A stretch of DNA of 64,000 nucleotides, from positions 1 through 64,000 of the forward strand of contig NZ_PXYK01000021.1 of the NCBI RefSeq assembly GCF_003012745.1, written 5' to 3'. Positions 8,737-18,775 of this stretch are shown in pieces (within the stretch, counting starts at the first letter, position 1; every line of letters begins with the position of its first letter). This DNA comes from Kumtagia ephedrae. Its GTDB lineage: Bacteria; Pseudomonadota; Alphaproteobacteria; Rhizobiales; Rhizobiaceae. Under the pieces are notes generated by a model that ran no database searches, was not told where the DNA came from, and saw only the letters and a list, made by a program, of their open reading frames with translations. Made by a program: the position numbers and the translations under genes.

Positions 8737-9069
8737 TCAGGCAGCGGATTTTTGGGGCGAAGCACGCTTCCGTCTGGCCCGTTGCGACTTGTCGGTAGGC
8801 GTTGCCGACAGCGTCAGGCCAAGCGCGTTCAGCACGGACAGCACGGTCGCGAATTCGGGATTGCCGCTGTCGCCCAGCGCCTTGTACAGGCTTTTGGGGT
8901 TAAGCTTTGCGGCTGCAGCGATGTCGGCCATTCCTCGTGCACGAGCAACGAGTCCTATAGCGTCCCGCACTTCGGCCAGATCACCGGTTTCGAGCGCGGC
9001 TGTGATATAGGCCGCCTGAAGTTCCGGGGTATCGAGATATTCGGCCGCATCAAAGCGAGTCGTTTCCAT
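8737..9069 (-). CDS. HTH antitoxin of a HigBA-like addiction module
   Basis: A 110-residue helix-turn-helix protein of the addiction-module antidote family (the HI1420-type group). Features are AAEYLDTPELQAAYITAALE at the N terminus, DLAEVRDAIGLVARARGMADIAA, and the HTH LNPKSLYKALGDSGNPEFAT followed by VLSVLNALGLTL. The tail is rich in Lys and Arg. It lies three bases downstream of the toxin gene, so the order is toxin first, as in HigBA modules. It would neutralise the RelE-like partner and repress the operon. Confidence 0.87.
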   Translation of the reverse strand: METTRFDAAEYLDTPELQAAYITAALETGDLAEVRDAIGLVARARGMADIAAAAKLNPKSLYKALGDSGNPEFATVLSVLNALGLTLSATPTDKSQRARRKRASPQKSAA

Positions 9070-9072
9070 CTC

Positions 9073-9369
9073 TCAGTCCTTCCAATTGTCAGCCATGTCC
9101 AAGGCTCGCTGTATGTCCGCCTGCTGCCTCCGCTTGTCCCCACCGCACAGAAGAACGACGAGAGCCGCGCCGCGCTGCATGTAGTAGACCCGATAGCCTG
9201 GCCCGTAGTCGACGCGCATCTCCATGACCGGCCCGCCGACCGGCTTGACGTCACCAGGATTGCCCCGCTCCATCCGACGGATGCGCTGCAGGATGCGGGC
9301 CGCTGCATTTGCGTCACGCAAGCCGCGCAGCCACTGCGCAAATGGCGGACTTTGGCGGACCTCGATCAT
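9073..9369 (-). CDS. RelE/HigB-like toxin
   Basis: A 98-residue toxin of the RelE/ParE superfamily (HI1419-type group). Typical segments are SPPFAQWLRGLRDANAAARI, RIRRMERGNPGDVKPVGGPV, MEMRVDYGPGYRVYYMQRG and VVLLCGGDKRRQQADIQRA. The conserved basic and aromatic residues of the YRVYY-GGDK region suggest an intact ribonuclease-type active surface. It is the first gene of the two-gene minus-strand operon. The target is inferred from family knowledge (mRNA cleavage at the ribosome). Confidence 0.88.
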   Translation of the reverse strand: MIEVRQSPPFAQWLRGLRDANAAARILQRIRRMERGNPGDVKPVGGPVMEMRVDYGPGYRVYYMQRGAALVVLLCGGDKRRQQADIQRALDMADNWKD

Positions 9370-9530
9370 GCGTCGGTAGCCTATAGGCGACCTGCGGACC
9401 GGGCAAATACTTTTCTCACGCCTTGCGGCGATGTGTCCTTCCTGGGCGGCGCGGACGTCACATGGCCGTTTGTTCGTGCGGAAGCCATAGGCAAGGCCGC
9501 CCGTTGCCGCTATGAGGAGCCGCCGGCCGC

Positions 9531-11411
9531 GTGCCGGCCAAAGAAACGCGAGCCGAACCGGAATTGAAAACCAAACACGACAAGAGGCGAGCCGACCCAG
9601 GTGAGGTCATCGCCATCATCCGGCGCATCCTCTCCGAGAACGGCCGTGACTATGTGCGCAGCTACGTGGCCGCTGGCCTATGCCTGCTGGCAACGGCGGC
9701 GACGACGGCCTTCGGCGCATGGATCATGCGCGACGTCATCGACCAGATTTTCTACAAGCAGCGCAGCGACCTGATCGTCCTGATCAGCGTGTCCATCTTC
9801 GCCGCCTTTCTGATCCGCGGCTTCGCCAGCTATGCCCAGTCGGTCATCCTCGCCAAGGTCGGCAACAACATGGTGGCGCGCTATCAGCAGCGCCTGTTCG
9901 ACCATCTGATGCGGCTCGGCGTCGACTTCCACACGTCGATGCGCTCCGGCCAGCTGGCCGCCCAGATCAGCCAGAACGTCGGCGGCGTGCGCGACCTGCT
10001 CAGCACCACCCTGAGGGCCGTCGTTGGCGACGTCGTCACGCTGGTCGCCCTGGTCGCCGTCATGGTGATGCAGGATCCGATGCTGTCGATCTTCGCCTTC
10101 CTGATCGGACCTCCGCTCGTCTACGCCGTCAACAACCTGATGCGGCGCATGCGGCGCATCAGCCGCGAATCCGTCGAGGTCAATTCCCGCCTGCTCGGCG
10201 CCATGCAGGAATCGACCCAGGGGATCGCCGTGGTGAAGGCCTTCACCATGGAGGAGCAGCTGTCGCGGCGGATCGCCAAGCTGATCAAGGACGCGGAGTG
10301 GCGCAACAACAAGATCGCCCGCGTTTCCGAGCGCCTCACGCCGATATCGGAGATTCTCGCCGGCGCGGTCGTTGCCCTGGTGGTGGTCTATGCCGGCTAC
10401 CGCTCGACGTTCAGCCAGCAGCCGCCCGGCGCGGTGTTCTCCTTCATCTCGGCGCTGCTGCTCGCCTATGACCCGGCGCGCCGGCTCGCCCGCGTCCAGG
10501 TCAGCCTCGAGCGGTCGCTGGTCAATGCGCGCATGATCTACGAGATCCTCGACCTGAAGCCCCGGCAGGGCGACGTCGCCGACGCCAGGCCTCTGGATGT
10601 GACGAAGGGCGAGGTGCGCTTCGACGACGTGCGCTTCGGCTACAACCAGGACCTGCCGGTGCTGCATGGCGTCAGCTTCGTTGCCGAGGCCGGCAAGATG
10701 ACGGCGATCGTCGGGGCGTCGGGTGCCGGCAAGTCGACGCTGACGGCTCTGCTCGAGCGCTTCTATGATGTCGAAGGCGGCTCGATCCTGATCGACGGCC
10801 AGGACATCGCCAAGGTGACGAAGCGGTCGCTGCGCGAGCAGATCGCCTTCGTATCGCAGCAGCCTTATCTGTTCGAAGGCTCGATCGGCGACAACATCCG
10901 CTACGGGCGCGAGAGCGCGACGGAAGCCGAGGTGCAGCGGGCCGCGCAACTGGCGGCGGCGGACGAATTCATCCGCGAGCAGCCGCAGGGCTACGACACG
11001 CTGGTCGGCGAGAACGGCGTGACCCTGTCGGGCGGCCAGCGCCAGCGTGTCTCGATCGCCCGCGCCATCGTGCGCAATGCGCCGATCCTGCTGCTCGATG
11101 AGGCCACATCGTCGCTCGACACCGAATCGGAGGCGCGCGTTCAGGACGCGCTGGCCACCGTCATGCAGGGCCGGACCGTCATCGTGATCGCGCACCGCCT
11201 CTCGACGGTAGTGAATGCCGACAAGATCGTGGTTCTGGAGAACGGCCTCGTGGTCGAGGAAGGTACGCATCAATCGCTGCTCGCCGATCCGCACGGGGTC
11301 TATGCGCGCTTCCACCGCGTTCAGAGTTCCAAGGGCCTCGGGCTGGTGAACGACATCAAGCGCGCGGCGGATCCGGCAAAGCGCGCCAAGCGGACGGGAG
11401 CACCGGCATGA
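9531..11411 (+). CDS. MsbA-like ABC exporter (fused permease-ATPase)
   Basis: A 626-residue half-transporter. A short charged N terminus is followed by a six-helix membrane domain (about residues 45-330) and a C-terminal nucleotide-binding domain with Walker [12 protein letters not shown]-loop [11 protein letters not shown], signature [15 protein letters not shown], Walker [13 protein letters not shown] and the switch AHRLST. It resembles lipid or multidrug exporters of the MsbA/LmrA type. The start is a GTG ([10 protein letters not shown]) with GAGGAG somewhat far upstream; no nearer start exists. Its TGA overlaps the dapB ATG (ATGA), so the two are translationally coupled. Substrate unknown. 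Confidence 0.9.
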   Translation: MPAKETRAEPELKTKHDKRRADPGEVIAIIRRILSENGRDYVRSYVAAGLCLLATAATTAFGAWIMRDVIDQIFYKQRSDLIVLISVSIFAAFLIRGFASYAQSVILAKVGNNMVARYQQRLFDHLMRLGVDFHTSMRSGQLAAQISQNVGGVRDLLSTTLRAVVGDVVTLVALVAVMVMQDPMLSIFAFLIGPPLVYAVNNLMRRMRRISRESVEVNSRLLGAMQESTQGIAVVKAFTMEEQLSRRIAKLIKDAEWRNNKIARVSERLTPISEILAGAVVALVVVYAGYRSTFSQQPPGAVFSFISALLLAYDPARRLARVQVSLERSLVNARMIYEILDLKPRQGDVADARPLDVTKGEVRFDDVRFGYNQDLPVLHGVSFVAEAGKMTAIVGASGAGKSTLTALLERFYDVEGGSILIDGQDIAKVTKRSLREQIAFVSQQPYLFEGSIGDNIRYGRESATEAEVQRAAQLAAADEFIREQPQGYDTLVGENGVTLSGGQRQRVSIARAIVRNAPILLLDEATSSLDTESEARVQDALATVMQGRTVIVIAHRLSTVVNADKIVVLENGLVVEEGTHQSLLADPHGVYARFHRVQSSKGLGLVNDIKRAADPAKRAKRTGAPA

Positions 11412-12220
11412 GCGAGATGGGACTCGTCGTCGTCGGCGCAGCCGGCCGCATGGGCCAGACGCTGATCCGCACGGTGCAGCAGGTTGCCGGGGTGCGCGTC
11501 GCCGGCGCCATCGAGCGCGCCGGCTCGCCGTTTCTTGGCCGCGATGCCGGGGAACTGGCCGGCGTCGGCCCGCTCGGGGTGCCGATCGTCGATGATCCGC
11601 TGCCGGTCTTCGCCAGAGCCGACGGCGTGCTCGATTTCAGCGTCCCGGCGGCGACCGTGGAGTTCGCCGGCTATGCCGCGCAGGCGCGCATCGTCCACGT
11701 CATAGGCACCACCGGCTGCTCGGCCGAGGACGACGCCAGGATCGCCGCGGCGGCTCGCCACGCCACCATCGTCAAGAGCGGCAATATGAGCCTCGGCGTG
11801 AACCTTCTCGCCGTGCTGGTGGAGCAGGCGGCCAGGGCGCTCGGCCCGGAGGATTTCGACATAGAGGTGGTGGAAATGCACCACCGCCACAAGGTGGATG
11901 CGCCGTCGGGCACCGCGCTGCTGCTCGGGCAGGCCGCGGCCGCGGGGCGGGAGATCGGGCTTGCCGACAACAGCGTGCGGGTGCGCGACGGACATACCGG
12001 CCCGCGGCCGGAGGGTGCCATCGGCTTCGCCACCTTGCGCGGCGGTTCGGTGGTCGGCGACCATTCGGTGATCCTCGCCGGTCCCGGCGAGCGCGTGGTG
12101 CTCAGCCACAACGCCGAGGACCGCGCCATCTTCGCGCGCGGCGCGGTCAGGGCGGCCCTGTGGGCGCACGGGCGCAAGCCCGGCCTCTATTCGATGCGCG
12201 ACGTGCTCGGACTGGCATGA
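11408..12220 (+). CDS. dapB: 4-hydroxy-tetrahydrodipicolinate reductase
   Basis: A 270-residue NAD(P)H enzyme of the diaminopimelate/lysine pathway. The Rossmann motif [13 protein letters not shown] is at the N terminus; [34 protein letters not shown] and the catalytic [19 protein letters not shown] follow, then [18 protein letters not shown] and the C-terminal [18 protein letters not shown]. The start overlaps the ABC exporter stop, and gpmA follows 32 bases after its end. In rhizobia dapB is commonly next to gpmA, so the block is conserved housekeeping. Confidence 0.97.
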   Translation: MSEMGLVVVGAAGRMGQTLIRTVQQVAGVRVAGAIERAGSPFLGRDAGELAGVGPLGVPIVDDPLPVFARADGVLDFSVPAATVEFAGYAAQARIVHVIGTTGCSAEDDARIAAAARHATIVKSGNMSLGVNLLAVLVEQAARALGPEDFDIEVVEMHHRHKVDAPSGTALLLGQAAAAGREIGLADNSVRVRDGHTGPRPEGAIGFATLRGGSVVGDHSVILAGPGERVVLSHNAEDRAIFARGAVRAALWAHGRKPGLYSMRDVLGLA

Positions 12221-12252
12221 GCGCAGCAGTCAACCGCAACAAGGGGTAACGA

Positions 12253-12873
12253 ATGTCCGGAACACTCGTGCTGGTCCGCCACGGACAGAGCGACTGGAAC
12301 CTGAAGAACCTGTTCACCGGCTGGCGCGACGTCGACCTGACGGAGCAGGGCCATGCGGAGGCCAAGGCCGCCGGTGCCACGCTGGCGGCGCGCGGGCTCA
12401 AATTCGATCTCGCCTTCACCTCGGTGCTGCAACGGGCGCAGAAGACGTGCCAGCACATCCTCGACGCCGTCGGCCAGAGCGACCTCGAGACGATCCGCGA
12501 CCAGGCGCTCAACGAGCGCGACTACGGCGAACTGTCCGGGCTGAACAAGGACGACGCACGCCAGAAGTGGGGCGAGGAGCAGGTGCATGTGTGGCGCCGC
12601 TCCTACGACATCGCGCCCCCCGGCGGCGAAAGCCTGAAGGACACCGGCGCCCGCGTCTGGCCCTATTACCTGCACGACATGCAGCCGCATGTGCTGCGCG
12701 GCGGCACCGTCCTGGTCGCCGCGCACGGCAATTCGCTGCGCGCCCTGATCATGGCGCTCGACGGCTTGTCGAAGGAAGAGGTGGTCAAGCTGGAACTCGG
12801 GACCGGCGTGCCGATCGTCTACCGCCTGAACGCCGATTCGACCGTGGCTTCGAAGGAGGTTCTGACGGCCTAG
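12253..12873 (+). CDS. gpmA: 2,3-bisphosphoglycerate-dependent phosphoglycerate mutase
   Basis: A 206-residue histidine phosphatase-fold enzyme interconverting 3- and 2-phosphoglycerate in glycolysis. Catalytic [10 protein letters not shown] with the phospho-histidine is at residues 6-15; [26 protein letters not shown] (acid/base Glu), [10 protein letters not shown] and [10 protein letters not shown] (second His) are all present. It is shorter than the 250-residue E. coli form, as is usual for alphaproteobacterial GpmA. AAGGGG lies six bases before the ATG. Confidence 0.95.
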   Translation: MSGTLVLVRHGQSDWNLKNLFTGWRDVDLTEQGHAEAKAAGATLAARGLKFDLAFTSVLQRAQKTCQHILDAVGQSDLETIRDQALNERDYGELSGLNKDDARQKWGEEQVHVWRRSYDIAPPGGESLKDTGARVWPYYLHDMQPHVLRGGTVLVAAHGNSLRALIMALDGLSKEEVVKLELGTGVPIVYRLNADSTVASKEVLTA

Positions 12874-13137
12874 GGACGGAAAGGAATCCGGCCCATTGTC
12901 CGCCCGATTCGGCCGCGGCCGGTCGCGATGCGGTGGTTCGCCCGCTGGACCGACCGGATCGACTCCGGCGGAGCGGATGGCGTCTGCCGCTGGGATGGGT
13001 CATTCGGCCGCAAGAAAGTTGCGATCTGTGCTCAATTCGACACGGCGGCACCAAGCCTAACAAAAACAATGCGTTGAGAGCAGTTCGGCGACTCGCCGGA
13101 GGCTCTCGGTTAGCGAAGCGTTTACGCTGCAGTTTCA

Positions 13138-14481
13138 ATGCTAATGATCCGACGGAGTTTGACATTGACGCTTTGGGTCCAGTCCGTCATGTCTTCGCGT
13201 GCTGCCGGACGGAGCCGCGGGGACAGAGTCGGCGAGGCAGAGGGAATTGGTTTGGCAAGTGACTGTCTGATAGAGCTTTCTTCCGCTCGCAGCGGACGCG
13301 CAGGTCTGACGGCTCGCAGGGTCGTCGTTGCCGCGTTGCTGCCGATGCTGGTCGCGGGTTGCAATGCTTTCTCCGGCGATGGCCCGATGGCCTCCTCGAT
13401 CGTGTCGGCTTCCGACAACAAGGGCCAGAACCCGCGCCAGAACCCCAAGCAGCAATACGTCTTCGACGTGGTCGACATGACGCCGAATGTCGCCTCGGTC
13501 GTGGCCGCCTATCAGAGCCCGGCTTTCAACAAGACGTTCGGGCTCGGCAAGGGCGGCGTCAATCCGACGATCGGCGTCGGCGACGTGCTGCAGATCACCA
13601 TCTTCGAGGCGGGGCCGGACGGCTTGTTCTCGACCCAGGACAACAAGGCGACGTCGGTCACCGTCACCGTGCAGCCCGACGGGCGGGCGCCGGTGCCCTA
13701 TATCGGTGCCGTGCAGTTCGCTGGCAACACGCTGGAAGCGGCCCGCAACTCGATCGTCCAGTCGCTGAAGACGCGGGCCGTCGAGCCGGACGTGATCGTC
13801 GGGCTTGCCGAAAACGCATCGCGCACCATCGCCGTCAACGGCGTGGTGGGCAAGCCGTCGGTCGTCCCGCTCGGCCTGTCCAGCGAGCGGCTCACCGACG
13901 TCATCGCCAAGGCCGGCGGACCGACCAACCCGCCCTACGACACCTTCGTGACGCTGACGCGCGGCGGCAGGACCGGCAAGGCGCTGCTGCAGACGCTGAT
14001 CGACCGGCCGTCGGAGAACATCTTTGCACGGCCGGGCGACCAGCTCTTCCTGACGCACGATCCGCAGACCTTCTCGGTCCTCGGGTCGACGGGCAAGACG
14101 GCGAAGATCCCGCTCGGCGCCGCCAGCATCAGCGTGATCGAGGCGGCCGCACTGGCCGGCGGCGCCAATGCGTCGCGGGCGAATCCGCGGGGCCTGTTCA
14201 TCTTCCGCTACGAATATGCGCCGGTGCTGCGGTCGATCCTCGGCGAGCAGCGCTTCCAGGTGCTTGCCTCCAAGGGCATGCATCCGAACGCGGCGGACAT
14301 GTATCCGATTGTCTACCGCATCGATCTGTCCAAGCCTGACGCCTATCTGGTCGGCCAGAACTTCCCGATGCGCAACAAGGACGTGCTCTATCTGGCGCAG
14401 CATCCGTCGGTGGAAATCTTCCGCTTCATGAGCGCCGTGGCGCAGACCTTCGTGATTGCCCGCGCCGTCAGCTCGTTCTGA
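13138..14481 (+). CDS. Wza-like polysaccharide export lipoprotein
   Basis: An outer-membrane polysaccharide export protein of the Wza/OPX family. A lipobox (MLVAGC) places the lipidated Cys at about residue 75 of the longest frame, so the real start is probably downstream of 13138; ATG 13189 or a TTG near 13255 would give a normal lipoprotein leader. The Poly_export domain follows (VGDVLQITIFEAGPDG, VTVQPDGRAPVPYIGAVQFAG, IVQSLKTRAVEPDVIV), then SLBB-like segments (RTIAVNGVVGKPSVVPLG, TLTRGGRT). It ends in a helix, AVAQTFVIARAVSSF. It opens the glycan region and probably forms the channel for the surface polysaccharide made by downstream genes. Confidence 0.88.
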   Translation: MLMIRRSLTLTLWVQSVMSSRAAGRSRGDRVGEAEGIGLASDCLIELSSARSGRAGLTARRVVVAALLPMLVAGCNAFSGDGPMASSIVSASDNKGQNPRQNPKQQYVFDVVDMTPNVASVVAAYQSPAFNKTFGLGKGGVNPTIGVGDVLQITIFEAGPDGLFSTQDNKATSVTVTVQPDGRAPVPYIGAVQFAGNTLEAARNSIVQSLKTRAVEPDVIVGLAENASRTIAVNGVVGKPSVVPLGLSSERLTDVIAKAGGPTNPPYDTFVTLTRGGRTGKALLQTLIDRPSENIFARPGDQLFLTHDPQTFSVLGSTGKTAKIPLGAASISVIEAAALAGGANASRANPRGLFIFRYEYAPVLRSILGEQRFQVLASKGMHPNAADMYPIVYRIDLSKPDAYLVGQNFPMRNKDVLYLAQHPSVEIFRFMSAVAQTFVIARAVSSF

Positions 14482-15044
14482 CGCGCGGCGCCGTCAACGT
14501 CACCCATGACCGACCGATCAGTGACGCGGCTATAGTCACGCCGCGACTATTGAGATGCCATGGCCGAGATCGTCTCGGCCGCATTCCGCTCTGCCGTTCA
14601 TCTTGACCGTTTGCGCCGCCCCTCACCTGCCAGCCTAATGGTTGCGCTCTCCCCACTAGAACGGGAGGGGTCGCCTGCCGCGGCTTCTTCGCAAGTCTCC
14701 AGCGGTGCCGATTGGCGGGTTCGGCAGCCACAGCGTCCTTTCCGTCCTGAGCTAGTCGAAGGAATCCGGGGAGAAGTGCCTAATTTTAGCAGGGCGATGA
14801 GGGACGGCGCGAACGCTCAACACAAGCTGTGGGTACGAGCGGGCGCCGATCGATCCACAGCCATTCGATCCCGATCGGGCGACGCGCTCGCCTCGGGCAT
14901 CACCTGGTGCAGATGCGCAGACGCGGTCGCGGAATGTCTCGGCCCCAGACATGCCGGAATGCCCTTCCCGGATAGTCCCTGACGACCGCGGGCTCCGGCA
15001 TGGTCGAGGGCGCGCCAACGCCCGCCCCGAGGGGACCCGGGCCG
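14482..15044. other. Intergenic stretch between converging genes
   Basis: No gene is recognisable. A small hairpin near 14525 may end the polysaccharide-export transcript. The segment near 14650-14690 contains fragments like C/G-rich rhizobial palindromic repeats (CTCCCCACTAGAACGGGAG), but no complete copy. The short open frames lack ribosome-binding sites and homology. Confidence 0.45.
14525..14545 (+). terminator. Possible terminator hairpin after the export gene
   Basis: CGCGGC at 14525-14530 pairs with GCCGCG at 14540-14545 around a nine-base loop, 43 bases past the stop of the export lipoprotein gene. No run of T follows, so this is only a weak candidate for an intrinsic terminator. Confidence 0.25.
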
Positions 15045-16355
15045 CTACTGCTCCAGCATGCCCTTGGCGAAGGAATCGGTCAGCGGCTTCACCAGGTACT
15101 GGACGAGCGTGCGCTCGCCGCCGCTGACGATGATTTCCGCCGGCATGCCCGCCTGCAGGCGGCCGCGGATCGTGTCCGGGATGTCCTTCTCCGCCACACT
15201 GATGCGGGCGTTGTAGTAGGGCTCGATCTGCGGGTTCTCCGGCATGATGATGTCAGGCGACAGCACCTGCACCGATCCGAAGATCACCGGGGTCAGCCGG
15301 CTGGAGAAGCCGGGGAAACGCACCTCGGCCTTGCCGCCGATCATCACCTCGTCGACGTCCATCGGACGCACCCGCGCGTTGATGATGAATTCGTCGTTGA
15401 TCGGGACGATCTCCATCATCGCTTCGGCCGGACGGACGACGCCCGTCTTGGTGTGGATCTTTATATCCTGCACCATCCCCCTGACCGGAGCGCGGATGAC
15501 GGTGCGATCGAGGATGTCCTGCGCCTGCTTGACGCGCTCGGACACTTCGGCGACCTGGTCGCGGACCTCGCGCAGCTCCGTGCTGGCGCGTTCGACGAAT
15601 TCCTGGTTGAGCTGCAGCGCCCGCAGCTTCGTCTCGGCGATCGCTTCGTTGGCCTTGGCCATGTCGGCGATGAGGCGGCCGAGATTGCCTTCCAGTTCCA
15701 TGCGGCCGCGCATCAGCTGCGCCACATGGTTGGTCGACACATAGCCCTTGCGCTGGCCCTCCTCCATGCGCTCGATCTGCTCGACCAGCGAGCCGCGCTG
15801 GTCTTCGATCGACTTGCGCTGCGATGTCAGTCCGCGCGATTCCTCCTCCAGCTGCGTGGCGCGGGCATTGAGAATGCTCGTCTGTCCGTCCCTGGTCGCC
15901 TTGCGGTCGCGGAAGAGCGTGCGGTGCAGCTTGATGTAGGCGGGCTCTTCCGTGCTCTGGGGGTCGAAGATGTCCGGCGGGAAGGTGATGTCGTCCGCAT
16001 TGATGCTCTCGGCCTCCAGCCGCGCTTCGGCGGCGCGCAAGAGGGCGAGGCGTTCGCTGAGCACGGTGAAATTGCCGACCGCCTGCGTCGGATCGAGGCG
16101 GACAAGCACGTCGCCGGCCTCGACGACGTCGCCGTCCTTGACGGTGATTTCGGAAACGATGCCGCCTTCCAGGTGCTGGATGACCTTGCGATTGGTAGAG
16201 ACGACAACGACACCATGCGCCACCACGCCGCTGGACAGCGGCGCCGTCGCCGCCCAGGTTCCGAACACGCCGAAGGCGAGCGCGATCGTCGCATAGCCGG
16301 CGACCACGTAGGGGGCCGGAGAGAAGCTCTTCTCGGGCGTCTTCTTGGGCATCAT
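15045..16355 (-). CDS. HlyD-family type I secretion periplasmic adaptor (PrsE-like)
   Basis: A 436-residue membrane-fusion protein bridging the inner-membrane ABC exporter to a TolC-type channel. One N-terminal membrane helix (YVVAGYATIALAFGVFGTW) is followed by the lipoyl-like half (GVVAHGVVVVSTNRKVIQHL, VKDGDVVEAGDVLVRLD), a long helical hairpin (about residues 100-290), then the returning lipoyl half (TVIRAPVRGMVQDIKIHTKT) and beta-barrel domain. It ends VQYLVKPLTDSFAKGMLEQ, typical of HlyD/PrsE. It lies 69 bases downstream of the ABC gene in the same operon. No RTX-type substrate gene is in the window. Confidence 0.92.
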   Translation of the reverse strand: MMPKKTPEKSFSPAPYVVAGYATIALAFGVFGTWAATAPLSSGVVAHGVVVVSTNRKVIQHLEGGIVSEITVKDGDVVEAGDVLVRLDPTQAVGNFTVLSERLALLRAAEARLEAESINADDITFPPDIFDPQSTEEPAYIKLHRTLFRDRKATRDGQTSILNARATQLEEESRGLTSQRKSIEDQRGSLVEQIERMEEGQRKGYVSTNHVAQLMRGRMELEGNLGRLIADMAKANEAIAETKLRALQLNQEFVERASTELREVRDQVAEVSERVKQAQDILDRTVIRAPVRGMVQDIKIHTKTGVVRPAEAMMEIVPINDEFIINARVRPMDVDEVMIGGKAEVRFPGFSSRLTPVIFGSVQVLSPDIIMPENPQIEPYYNARISVAEKDIPDTIRGRLQAGMPAEIIVSGGERTLVQYLVKPLTDSFAKGMLEQ

Positions 16356-16424
16356 CGTCCTATCCTGCCATCTCGCCGGCGCGATGCCGCCTGCCGCGCA
16401 TTCGCGATCTCCGTTCGTGCCTCG

Positions 16425-18149
16425 TCAGTTGACGACCAGCCGGGTGCGGGAGCCCGGCTGCTCCTCGACCGCCGGCAGCGGCGCCACCGCCTTCGGCTGC
16501 AGCACGTCCTTCGTCGGCCCGAATGCGCGCATCCGGCCTTCCGCCAGGATCAGCGACTTGTCGCTGAGCGCCAGCAGCCCGATCTTGTGGCTGACGAAGA
16601 TGACGGTGCGCTTGCGGTCGCGCAGATCCTTCAGCGCCCGCAGCAGGGCTTCTTCGCCCTCCATGTCGAGATTTGCGTTCGGCTCGTCGAGGATGACGAC
16701 GGCCGGATCGTTGAACAGGGCACGCGCCAGGCCGATGCGCTGCCGCTGGCCGCCGGAAAGCTGCCGGCCGCCGACGCCGATCTGCGTCTCGTAGCCGTCG
16801 GGCAGGTTCTGGATCATCTCATGCACGCCGGCACGCTGCGCGGCGAGAATGACGTCCTCCGCCTCGGCATCCTTGAACCGCGCGATGTTCTCCGCGATCG
16901 TTCCGCCAAAGAGCTCAACCGTCTGCGGCAGATAGCCGAGATAGTCGCCGAGTTCGTCCTTGTTCCAGTGCGAAAGCTCCGACCCGTCCAGGCGCACCGC
17001 GCCTGCGAGCGGTGTCCAGACGCCCACCAGTGCCCTGGCAAGGCTGGACTTACCGGCGCCGCTCGGGCCGACCAGCGCCATGGTTTCTCCCGGCTGGAGC
17101 GAGAAGGTGACGCCGCTGACGATCGGCATGCGCGACCCCGGGGGCGCCACGATGATCTGCTCGGCGGCGAGGCCTCCCTGCGGCCGCGGCAGCTTGGTCC
17201 GTTCGGGTTCATCGGGAATGCGCGCGAACAGGTCCCGCAGCCGGCCATAGGCCTGCCTGGCGCCGATGAACTGCTTCCATTGACCGACCACCTGGTCGAC
17301 CGGGGCGAGCGCCCGCCCCATCATGATCGAGGCGGCGATCATCATGCCGGGAGTGATCTTGTTTTCCAGCGCGAGATAGGCACCCAGGCCGAGGATCGCC
17401 ACCTGAAGCGCCATCCGCACGAATTTCGACGTCGACAGCAGGACTCCGGCCCGATCGCTGGCGCCCGCCTGCAACTCGAGCATGCGCCGGTGCATACCTG
17501 ACCACCGGTCGCGCAGGTTCTGCTCCATGCCCAGCGCTCGGATCACCTCGACGTTCTGCAGCGTCGTCGTGGCGAAATGCTGGGCGGTCTGCGAGCTTGT
17601 GCTCGCATCGTTGAGGGTCTTCTTCGTCAGCACCTCGTTGAGCAGCGTCAGCACGAAGATGAGGGCCGCGCCGCCGGTCGCCAGCCAGCCGATCCAGGGA
17701 TGGAACATGAAGCAGACGACCAGGAAGACCGGTACCCACGGCACGTCGCAGATGGCGATCAGCCCCGTTCCGGTCAGGAATTCGCGCAACCGGTCGACGT
17801 CCATGAGCGCGAATTCGGACTTTGTACCCGGCTGCGTCAGGCTGGCCGAAACGACGCGGGAGAACAGCGGGCCTGAAACCGTGTTGTCGAAGCGCAGCCC
17901 CGCCCGCACCAGCACGCGCGAGCGTATCCATTCGAGCACGCCGTATAGCGCAAGCATGGCCACGGCGATGCCGGTCAGCACCAGTAGCGTCATCTCGCTG
18001 CGGCTCTGCAGCACCCTGTCGTAGACCTGCAGCATGTAGAGGGGGCCGACGAACATCAGAATGTTGATCGCCGCGCTGAACACCACCACCGACCCGAGGA
18101 CGGATCGATAGGACCGCAGCCCATCGTTGAAGATATTCTTCGGCTTCAT
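16425..18149 (-). CDS. Type I secretion ABC permease/ATPase (PrsD-like)
   Basis: A 574-residue exporter of the PrtD/PrsD group that drives proteins lacking a Sec signal across both membranes with the HlyD partner. Membrane helices fill the first about 300 residues (VLGSVVVFSAAINILMFVGP at the start). The ATPase carries Walker A GPSGAGKSSLARAL, the signature [15 protein letters not shown], Walker B VVILDEPNANLD and the switch FVSHKIG. No N-terminal C39 peptidase is present. The start MKPKNIFNDG at 18149 is preferred; a longer frame reaches 18224. In rhizobia such pairs export EPS glycanases and adhesins, fitting the surface-polysaccharide context. Confidence 0.92.
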   Translation of the reverse strand: MKPKNIFNDGLRSYRSVLGSVVVFSAAINILMFVGPLYMLQVYDRVLQSRSEMTLLVLTGIAVAMLALYGVLEWIRSRVLVRAGLRFDNTVSGPLFSRVVSASLTQPGTKSEFALMDVDRLREFLTGTGLIAICDVPWVPVFLVVCFMFHPWIGWLATGGAALIFVLTLLNEVLTKKTLNDASTSSQTAQHFATTTLQNVEVIRALGMEQNLRDRWSGMHRRMLELQAGASDRAGVLLSTSKFVRMALQVAILGLGAYLALENKITPGMMIAASIMMGRALAPVDQVVGQWKQFIGARQAYGRLRDLFARIPDEPERTKLPRPQGGLAAEQIIVAPPGSRMPIVSGVTFSLQPGETMALVGPSGAGKSSLARALVGVWTPLAGAVRLDGSELSHWNKDELGDYLGYLPQTVELFGGTIAENIARFKDAEAEDVILAAQRAGVHEMIQNLPDGYETQIGVGGRQLSGGQRQRIGLARALFNDPAVVILDEPNANLDMEGEEALLRALKDLRDRKRTVIFVSHKIGLLALSDKSLILAEGRMRAFGPTKDVLQPKAVAPLPAVEEQPGSRTRLVVN

Positions 18150-18426
18150 TGAAGGCCCGCAAGACGACAAAATTTTAACAAAGAGTTTCGCGCGGGCGGC
18201 TGTTTTGCCCCGAACGACACCCAAGCTCAGCTCCCGGTTATACTGCCGAACCGCTCACCCTACAATGCCGCCGGGCGCCAAGTGTGTAACCAATCGGCGA
18301 TTTGGTAAAGCGCGAGCTATCCCTTCTCCCGCCGGCCAAAGGCTCGGGTAGCCATGAGTTGACGGCCCGTCGCTCGACTTGGCGGCTTGACTTGAGACAT
18401 CACGGACAGCGGCGGCAAAGACTTTA

Positions 18427-18450
18427 CCGCGGGCAGTGCGCTGCCCGCGG
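18427..18450. repeat. Perfect ten-base-pair hairpin
   Basis: CCGCGGGCAG at 18427-18436 is inverted exactly as CTGCCCGCGG at 18441-18450 around the loop TGCG. There is no T tract on either strand, so it is not a standard terminator. It may be a structured leader element of one of the divergent transcripts or a REP-like unit. Confidence 0.5.
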
Positions 18451-18775
18451 CTCATCCTCCCACTCGTGGGTGACGATCGCCATGAAATGCTCCTGGCCAC
18501 CGCCGGAACTGGGGCGCGCCGCGACTAGACACCGCGCTTCCATCGGTTGTACTCATAGGTCATCATTGTTGACCAAATGATGTCACCAGCGATTGGCGAG
18601 CGGCATGGCCGCATGACGGGACGCTACGGGCTGCCTGAGCAGACCGGACGGGGAACGATCGACGTGCGCCTGCCTCTCCGTAAGGCAGTGCCGGTTTTGC
18701 AGAGTGCCCGCCCTCCGGCGGCTGATACGGAGTCTCGATAGCCGGACTGGACGGTTCCATCTGCAGGATTGAGTT

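Noticed and set aside
9678..11315. A 545-codon open frame antisense to the ABC exporter
   Set aside because: Translation is low-complexity and mirrors codon usage of the real gene; the plus-strand frame has all ABC motifs.
14560..14982. A 140-codon frame in the gap between the export gene and the HlyD gene
   Set aside because: No ribosome-binding site, no homology, and it spans repeat-like debris.
15000..17501. An 833-codon plus-strand frame opposite the type I secretion genes
   Set aside because: No domain, no ribosome-binding site; both HlyD and ABC proteins are complete on the minus strand.
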